Origin: Euleptes europaea
Taxonomy: Eukaryota; Chordata; Lepidosauria; Squamata; Sphaerodactylidae
Assembly: GCF_029931775.1 (NCBI RefSeq)
Contig: NC_079319.1
Span: forward strand, 99,183,171-99,247,170
DNA length: 64,000 nucleotides
Reading direction: 5' to 3'
Shown here piece by piece: positions 57,821 to 64,000 of the stretch (the first letter of the stretch is position 1; each line of letters opens with the position of its first letter). The position numbers and the translations under genes are program-made. The notes under the pieces were generated by a model, which saw nothing but the letters and a program-made list of their open reading frames with translations, did not search any database and had not been told where the DNA came from.

Positions 57821-58490
57821 AGCCAGCGTGGTGTAGTGGTTTGGAGTGGTGGACTCTGATCTGGAGAACCAGGTTTGATTCCCCATTCCTCCACATGAGC
57901 GGTGGAGGCTAATCTGGTGAACTGGATTTATTCCCCCACTCCTCCACATGAAGCCAGCTGGGTGACCTTGGACTAGTCACAGCTCTGATAGAGCTCTCAG
58001 ACCCACCTACCTCACAGGGTATCTGTTGTGGGGAGGGGAAGGGAAGGTGACTGTAAACCGGTTTGAGTCTCCCTTAAGTGGTAGAGCAAGTCGGCATATT
58101 GTTTTTGGTTGCCAAAGAAGGTCGGACCAGAACCAACGGGTTGAAATTAAATCAAAAGAGTTTCCGTCTAGGCATTAGGAAGACTTTTCTAACAGTTAGA
58201 GCAGTTTCTCAGTGGAACAGGCTTCCTCGGGAGGAGATAAGCTCTCCTTCCCTGGAGGTTTTTAAGAAGAGGTTAGATGGCCATCTGTCAGCAATGCTGA
58301 TTCTGTGACCTTAGGCAGACGATGAGAGGAAGGGCATCTTGGCCATCTTCTGGTCACTAGGGGTTTGGGGGGGGAGGTAGTTGTGAATTTCCTGCATTGT
58401 GCAGGGGGTTGGACTTGATGGCCCTGGTGGTCCCTTCCAACTCTATGATTCTATGATTCTATAAAACCCAACTTTTCTTCTTCTTCAAAA
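57821..58490 (+). repeat. tRNA-derived SINE split by a CR1 end
   Basis: SINE body from GAGCCAGCGTGGTGTAGTGG (57,825) to GTCGGCATAT (58,100), with its tail (AAACCCAACTTTTCTTC) resuming at 58,463. It lies inside the BovB copy. Confidence 0.8.
58101..58462 (+). repeat. CR1 LINE 3' end inside the SINE
   Basis: Typical CR1 3' end: AGTGGAACAGGCTTCC, GGTTGGACTTGATGGCCC, and the terminal TATGATTCTATGATTCTAT repeats. Confidence 0.88.
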
Positions 58491-59034
58491 CATCCTATTA
58501 TTACCAGCATTGCTCAGGTCTTGCAAACTGAGGGCCATAGCTTCTTTTATAGAGTCAATCCATCTCATGTTGGGTCTTCCTCTTTTCCTGCTGCCTTCAA
58601 CTTTCCCCAGCATTATTGTCTTTTCCAGTGAGTCTTGCTTTTCTAATAATGTGACCAAGGTACGATAGCCTCAGTTTGGTCATTTTTGCTTTTAGGGAGA
58701 GTTCAGGCTTGATTTGATCTAGAACCCACTTATTTGTCTTTTTGGTGGTCAACATTCTCTGTAAAACTCTCCTCCAACACCACATTTAAAAGAAATAAAC
58801 TTTCTACGTGTCAGCTTTCTTCACTGTCCAGCTTTCACACCCATACATAGTAATAGGGAATATGATGGCATGAATTAACTTGATCTTGGTTGCCAGTGAC
58901 ACATCCATACACTTAAGAATCTTTTTGAGCTCCTTCATGGCTGCACTTCCCAGTCTCAATCTCCTCCAGATTTCTTGGTTGCAGTCTCCCTTTTCATTAA
59001 TGATGAAGCCAAGGAATAAAAAGTCTTGAACAAT

Positions 59035-59308
59035 AAATATGCACAAGGAACATAAACAATTATCCATATTAACAGGACTATAAGAAGCTTAGAATTTTTT
59101 TATGGTAGAAAGTCATATATGTGATTTTGATAGACTTAAAGTACATATCAGCTTCAACAGTGATAAAATGGATTCCCCCAGTGCACAATATGACAAATGG
59201 CAACAAATGTATTAAATATACTTGGACACAGAAACTAATTTTTGCTTTCCCATTCCCTTCCTTGCTTCCCTTTTTAATTCTGTACTCTAAAAACTCAATA
59301 ATTTTTTT
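59035..59308. mobile_element. Unidentified 274-bp insert with exact target duplication
   Basis: AAAGTCTTGAACAAT occurs at both 59,020-59,034 and 59,309-59,323, and BovB sequence is continuous across it. The insert is AT-rich, has no long A-tail and matches no family I know. Confidence 0.75.
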
Positions 59309-59830
59309 AAAGTCTTGAACAATTTCAATTTCCTCATTGTCAACCTTAAAGTTGTGTAATTCCCCAGCAGTCATTACTTTGTCTTCTTGATGTTCAGCTG
59401 TATTCCTGCTTTGGCACTTTCTGCTCTAACTTTTACCAGTAGCTCTTTCAAGTCTTTGCTATTTCTGCCAGTAATGTGGAATCATCAGCATATCTCAGAA
59501 TATTAAAGTTCCTCCCCCTAATTTTCACTCTACCTTCATCTAAATCAAATCCAACTTTCCTTATGATGTGTTCTGCATACAGATCGAAAAGATAGGGAGA
59601 TAAAAAATACATCCTTGCCTGACACCTTTGCCAATTAGAAACCATTCTGTTTCTCCATATTCTGTCCTAATAGTAACCTCTTGTCCAGAGTACAGGTTGT
59701 GCATCAGAACAATCAGATGTTGTGGCACACCCATTTCCTTTAAAACCAGCCATAGTTTTCATGATCCACAAAGCTAGAAGCTTTGCTGTAATCTATGAAA
59801 CACAAGTTGATTTTCTTATGCTCCAGTAAC

Positions 59831-60270
59831 CAATGTAAAGACTAACAAGTCTTTACTAGTCTTTAAGGTGCAATACTAGTCTTTAAGGTGCAACTGGACT
59901 TTTGTTTTATTGTGCTATACCAGTGTGATACCCCTTTGCTATTAACATTTCATTGCATACAAAGACGAATTGGTTAGGGTTAGGTTTGATCACTCATTAT
60001 TCTGTTCTTAAAAACAGGAAGCCAGATGCATCCCCAAGAGAGTCACACAGTTATAAAGGATAAGGCAAACAACAGGTCTCTGGTGGCATGTAAATATTCT
60101 AAATAAATAAAAGCATCTTATGGATCCCAACCCTGCAACAGCTTCTGCTGTGCTTTTCCAGCTCTGATTAGATAATGGATTTTTTCTTCTTCATAAGAAG
60201 GTCTCTTCTGTACCATAACAGATGAGGTATGGCAACCACAAGTAACACTAATAACTGGGTAACACACAAT
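59831..60270. other. Intergenic, no clear feature
   Basis: A repeated CTAGTCTTTAAGGTGCAA phrase at about 59,856 and 59,878 is part of a common reptile repeat fragment. Nothing else is recognised. Confidence 0.4.
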
Positions 60271-60570
60271 GAGAGCCAGCAGGGTGTAGTGGTTAAGAGC
60301 AGTGGTTAGGTGCAGGGGACTCTGATCTGGAGAAACTGGGTTTGATTTCCCACTCCTCCGCATGAGTGGCGGACCCTAATCTGGTGAGCTGGGTTGCTCC
60401 TCCACTTGAAGCCAGCTGTGTGACCTTGGGCTAGTCACAGTTCTCTTAGAGCTCTCAGCCTCACCTACCTCACAGGGTATCTGTTGTGGGGAGGAGAAGG
60501 GAAGGTGATTGTATGCTGGTCAGCCTTAAGTGGTAGAGAAAGTCGGCATGTAAAAACAAACTCTTCTTCT
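60271..60570 (+). repeat. tRNA-derived SINE, squamate type
   Basis: GAGCCAGCAGGGTGTAGTGG head, GGGTTTGATTTCCCACTCC B box, GTTGTGGGGAGGAGAAGGG, ending GGCATGTAAAAACAAACTC and a CTT-rich tail. Confidence 0.88.
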
Positions 60571-61241
60571 CCTCCTCCTCCTTCTTTGAATTCCTCAGAA
60601 GCTACAAAGAGCAATGATGCATTTGGAATTGAACAAGTGACTGACTTTACATGCCTTCTGTATTACTTAATTCCTTGCAGTAAAATTGTGCAATTTGCCT
60701 GCTTTCTTGATTCTTCTGTATTGCTGTTATATTTGTAAAAAAAATGGCTGCAGGGCTTCCTCACTTGTTTGCTTGCTTGAGAAATAAAACAATTCACATG
60801 CAGTACATGTTTCTCAGAGAAAAATGTATTTCTACAATGATCCACAATCCTATATATAGTGAACTGCACTTACACCAACAGCTTCAGCACATTTTAGATT
60901 TTGGCCAAAACAGATAATCCAGAGAGAATGGATTTACAAGCAGAAATATGTTTTTAGGGTAGGGATGGAAATGTCACATTCCACAGTAGGGGGAGTGCAT
61001 CTGTGGAACTTTTGCATTGCCTGAAAACCAACAGAGAGAGATTTAGGACTGTCAGCTTTGATTACTAGTTGGGAGGGACAGTTGGGGTCCCCTTTCTTTT
61101 CCCAGCAGGTGATCAGTGATGCAATCCATTCAAGCAGTAAAGTAGTTACAGGTATGTTCAGGATCATTTGTGTCCGTTCAGATCCAACACAACTTGACAC
61201 TGGGTTTTGTTTTGTTGTCCTAGATACCCTCTGGTTTCAGC
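60571..61241. other. Upstream flank of the second serpin
   Basis: No repeat or exon is firmly seen. TTGTTGTCCTAG ends at 61,222, a plausible acceptor with about 20 bases of leader before the ATG, the layout recalled for ovalbumin. Confidence 0.4.
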
Positions 61242-61412
61242 ATGGCCAGCCAGATTGCCGAGTCAAATGGTGAATTTTGCTTTGATCTTTTCCGTGAGCT
61301 GAGTCACCCAAATGTAGATGCAAATGTATTATTTTCTCCATTCAGCATTGTATCTGCTCTGGCCATGGTATACCTTGGTGCAAGGGGCCAAACTGCATCT
61401 CAGGTACAAAAG
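61242..61412 (+). CDS. Second clade B serpin, first coding exon (ovalbumin-like)
   Basis: 57 residues, MASQIAESNGEFCFDLFREL to QTASQVQK, then the donor GTATGC in phase 0, the same position as in the intact serpin upstream. VLFSPFSIVSALAMVYLGA is the clade B helix B/C region. The SALAMVYLGA string, as I recall it, is shared with chicken ovalbumin. No signal peptide is seen. A C-D loop exon was not found in the remaining 2.6 kb, so the gene either continues beyond the window or is only partly preserved. The LTR element that starts at 63,041 would lie in its first coding intron. Confidence 0.88.
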
Positions 61413-61879
61413 GTATGCTTTTTCAGACCATTTGAGAATGTAAAAAAGATTGGCCATTTATGCATATACTTGTGGTTCGTTGCTGTCAACACCTTCTAAA
61501 ACAAACAAAAGTTCTGGGTTTTGTTTGTCGCTTAACACAGCCAGATTCTCAATTCATGCTGTCTCATGTGTTTCCCTCTATGGCAGTTGTAAACCCCATC
61601 CCCCAAAGGCCACTTTGAGAGACGTTTTGTGGAAATCCTTCCCCATGAGGCTTGCCACAACATGAACATGTAGCAAACAAACGTGAGCTTTATCTAGAAG
61701 CTAATACAGTAATTCAGAATAAGAAAAGCAAATCACTTTTTACATTCAAGGAGTATGAGGAGACTCACAGCAGCCAGCCCTGGTACACACAAACAATACA
61801 TACCTATGCTTGTATGTATGAACCTTCTTTTTGTGAGGTTCCAAATTGTGTAGACGGAATTTATGCAGATACAGTTTGA
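61413..61879. other. Intron sequence of the second serpin, no feature
   Basis: AT-rich, with no recognisable repeat or exon. Confidence 0.4.
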
Positions 61880-62505
61880 ACATACACGAAGGCTGCGTTA
61901 TGCGAAGACAGACCACGCTCCAGCGTCCCAGGAAGAGGGGGTCTTCCACATCGCCTTTTTGCTGGTCCTTTTTACAGGGATTGAATCTGAGACCTTCTGG
62001 GTGCAAAGTGTGAGGGACTGCTCTGTTCCATGTTTGGACTGTCCGTACAAGCGACAGGCCAGACCTCTGTCAGTGGAAGGGTTCAGGCCTCGGCCGGACT
62101 GTTTCCCATCTAGGCCCCTGCTGGAATGTCCCGCGCGCTTTCCTTTCCTCGTTCCCCCCTCCCTCCTGCGACCTCGGCTTTCTCAGGCTTGAGTTAACGA
62201 GCTTCCCTGATGTCTTTGATGTGTATTCAGTAGCTTAGCTCAGCGCTGTTATCACTTGGTTCCCAAAACATGTAACCGACGTCTGCAATGTAGAAATGTT
62301 TATATTCTGGCTCTTTTGCAAATGCGAACACTTGCAACTTTGACCGTGAAGGCCCTGACCATACCTGATGCCTTCCAATAAACTTACCTGCTTCTGAATG
62401 GTCGTCTGAGCGAGTGATTTTATGGAAATAGCCCAGGGAGGTTGGAGAACCTCACACAAAGCAGATATGCTCTACCGCTGAGTCACAGCCTCTCCCTAAT
62501 GCTTG
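61880..62505 (-). repeat. tRNA-derived SINE (reverse) split by a solo LTR
   Basis: The minus strand reads GGCTGTGACTCAGCGGTAGAGC (62,462-62,497 region). It resumes below 62,003 with the B box AGATTCAATCCC and the body. Same family as 37,833. Confidence 0.8.
62009..62456 (+). mobile_element. Solo LTR (448 bp), gypsy-like
   Basis: Starts TGTGAGGGACTG and ends GAACCTCACA, with CCAATAAACTT near 62,375. CAAAG flanks it at 62,004-62,008 and 62,457-62,461, an exact 5-bp target duplication. No internal part is left. Its length and ends resemble the element C LTR, but the body differs. Confidence 0.9.
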
Positions 62506-62599
62506 TGTGTCCATAGGGCCTTTACACAAAATGCATACAGGCTGTGGTCAGGGCCTCTCATCACAAAGCCTCCCTACGACACACACACGTATTCACTCA

Positions 62600-63020
62600 C
62601 TCAATTGTCCTGTAAGAAGATGATTAAGGAGGGGCAAATAGAGCTTTATAAAAATTATGCATAATATAATACCACAATACTAGAATTTACAAGCACCTAG
62701 TGGTATTTCTGGGTGGTAGATTTAGGGCTTTTCACCCAAAGAGTTAATAGAATATGATGATGCCTACTAGTTGGTTGACTTTAGAAGGAGATTAAACAAA
62801 TTCATGGAGGACAGGTTCATCAGTGGGTATTAGCTTCCATGTTTAGAGGCAGTAACCTTCTGAATTGTGGTGTTGGGGTAACAACAGGGGGAGGCTTTGA
62901 CTGTGACCTACTTGCAAGCCTACAGGTACCATCTGATTGGCCACTATGTGGAACAGGATGCTACACTAGATTGGCCATTCCTCTCAGCCAGCAGGGCTGT
63001 TCTTATTACTATGAAATAGG
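62600..63020 (+). repeat. Degenerate CR1 3' end
   Basis: CCACAATACTAG, ATTCATGGAGGACAGGTTCATCAG and the closing CAGCAGGGCTGTTCTTATTACTATGA follow CR1 order with much divergence. Confidence 0.65.
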
Positions 63021-63040
63021 GTTGCTGTTCTGAGGGTAGT

Positions 63041-64000
63041 GTCAGGCCTTTGCCGTTAGCTGGAGTAAGGGCTCTTGACATGAGTAGGCCAGGTTCTGGC
63101 TACATGACAAGGTTTTGAGTTCCCATGCCTGGAATCCCTGTGTACGGTTTCGCTTGACCTGTTTACGACAGATGTGCCGATGTTATGTCTTCCCTTCCTG
63201 GGAATCGCTTATCTCAGGAAGGTTTCACTTTGTTTTAGTTTCTCTGCCTAGAATGCTTTTAAACTGTAACATGCATACATTGAGTCATTAACAGCCTCAC
63301 CTGCATGTAAGGCAGTCAGCTTCTTTAATCTGTCTTTTTGCTCCTAATAAAGTAGCATTGCTTAGGATCACCTGCCTGAGCGTGTGTGCTTATGGGATGC
63401 TAGGGACAAATGCCTGAGTCTGACATGAGGCTGTTAATCCCTCTTTTTTCTTTTTACTGACTTCTTACTGTCCTCTGTCTGCGGTGTCGCGTTCCCCTCC
63501 AATGCCATGGCAGGGGACCAGGAGGACACCCAGTGACTCTTTCGGGAGGAGGCCGAGCAGACTGCCACCAAGGAAGCCGAGTGGGCCGCAGCCGCGGAAC
63601 TTTGGCAGCAACTCCTGGAGGAGGCTGAGTGGACCGCCGCTGAAGAGGCTGAGTGGGCCGCTGCCCAGGCGATCGGATGGCTCGTCGGGAAAAGGGATGA
63701 GTCGCTCACCCAAGAGGAAGCCCAGTGGCTCATCGAGGAGGTGTTCGGGAGAGCCACAGTGCCGAGGAACCCAAACCACCAAGATGGGGGTGCGACTGGA
63801 CCAAGCACTGACTCCAGTTGGAAGCTGGCTGGCAGGTGAGGATAGACCCAGGTACACCGTACCCTGGGCCTCAGGACTATCGGACAGTTTTCCACATTTG
63901 TGGAAGTACCCTCCATGGGAGGGGTTGCCTTCCAGCATGACCACCCGGTGACGGCACCAGGTGAGCTCTGGCACCCAAGAGAAGCCCTGGGATTATTCTT
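63041..64000 (+). mobile_element. LTR retroelement F, 5' LTR and start of gag, runs off the window
   Basis: A 385-bp LTR (63,041-63,425; TGTCAGGCC to GTCTGACA, AATAAAG near 63,348) is followed by a short leader. A gag-like region follows from about 63,506, with repeated EAEW-type acidic motifs between 63,550 and 63,670. The LTR start resembles those of elements B, D and E, so a Ty3/gypsy element is likely. At least one break is visible. The other LTR lies outside the window. Confidence 0.75.

Larger units (their letters stand above)
57745..59830 (-). mobile_element. BovB/RTE LINE fragment (reverse), interrupted
   Basis: The minus strand reads AEHIIRKVGFDLDEGRVKI and RYADDSTLLAE near 59,500, then FLGFIINEKGDC and HAIIFPITMYGCESWTVKK near 58,850. 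WVLDQIKPELSLKAKMTKL and SYLGHI follow by 58,650. These are hallmark BovB reverse-transcriptase and C-terminal segments. Frames are broken and the 5' end is missing. It is cut at 57,821-58,490 by a SINE that itself contains a CR1 piece, and at 59,035-59,308 by another insert. Confidence 0.88.

Noticed and set aside
62600-63033. A small gene from the frame at 62,839
   Set aside because: The stretch follows CR1 3' end order and ends in the CR1-type CAGCAGGGCT phrase.
1-64000. CRISPR arrays, bacterial operons or a phage system
   Set aside because: No regularly spaced repeats with unique spacers and no bacterial gene layout are present. The window is vertebrate nuclear DNA.

Overview
The window is vertebrate nuclear DNA, most likely from a squamate reptile (a lizard or close kin). 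The basis is the mix of repeats: a Sauria-type tRNA SINE, a second tRNA-headed SINE family in several copies, a 5S rRNA-derived SINE, CR1, L2-like, BovB/RTE and L1 LINEs, hAT-type miniature elements and chromodomain-bearing Ty3/gypsy elements. The host genes are clade B serpins of the SERPINB11/ovalbumin type with vertebrate intron positions. The species cannot be named from this sequence.

Host genes. An intact plus-strand clade B serpin runs from 30,657 to 42,260 in seven coding exons (407 residues). It includes a short separate exon for the C-D interhelical loop, and its reactive loop has Met-Cys at P1-P1'. A second plus-strand serpin begins at 61,242 with one visible coding exon and continues beyond the window. 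Three exons of a dead antisense serpin copy lie at 1,489-4,327. All three look like products of local serpin duplication.

Layout. 1-4,477: old CR1 and SINE fragments around the serpin pseudogene. 4,478-30,110: about 25.6 kb of retroelements between the pseudogene and the intact serpin. It holds gypsy element A (rearranged), split by a full-length but dead L1 with a 16-bp target duplication; gypsy element B (reverse, broken), split by gypsy element C, which looks whole and young (445-bp LTRs with one difference, 5-bp target duplication); and a second L1 in reverse. 30,111-43,300: the serpin gene, whose introns carry hAT elements, CR1, SINEs and an L2 remnant. 44,761-56,430: two related reverse gypsy elements, D and E, both broken. 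56,431-61,241: SINEs and a BovB/SINE/CR1 nest. 61,242-64,000: the second serpin exon, a solo LTR inside a SINE, and the start of another LTR element (F).

I found no RNA gene, CRISPR array or clearly new biological system. The most informative observations are the serpin exon structure and pseudogene, the L1 copy whose two reading frames have become one, the nested insertions with exact target duplications, the 5S/tRNA chimeric SINE, and an unassigned block at 14,060-15,570 with promoter-like signals.
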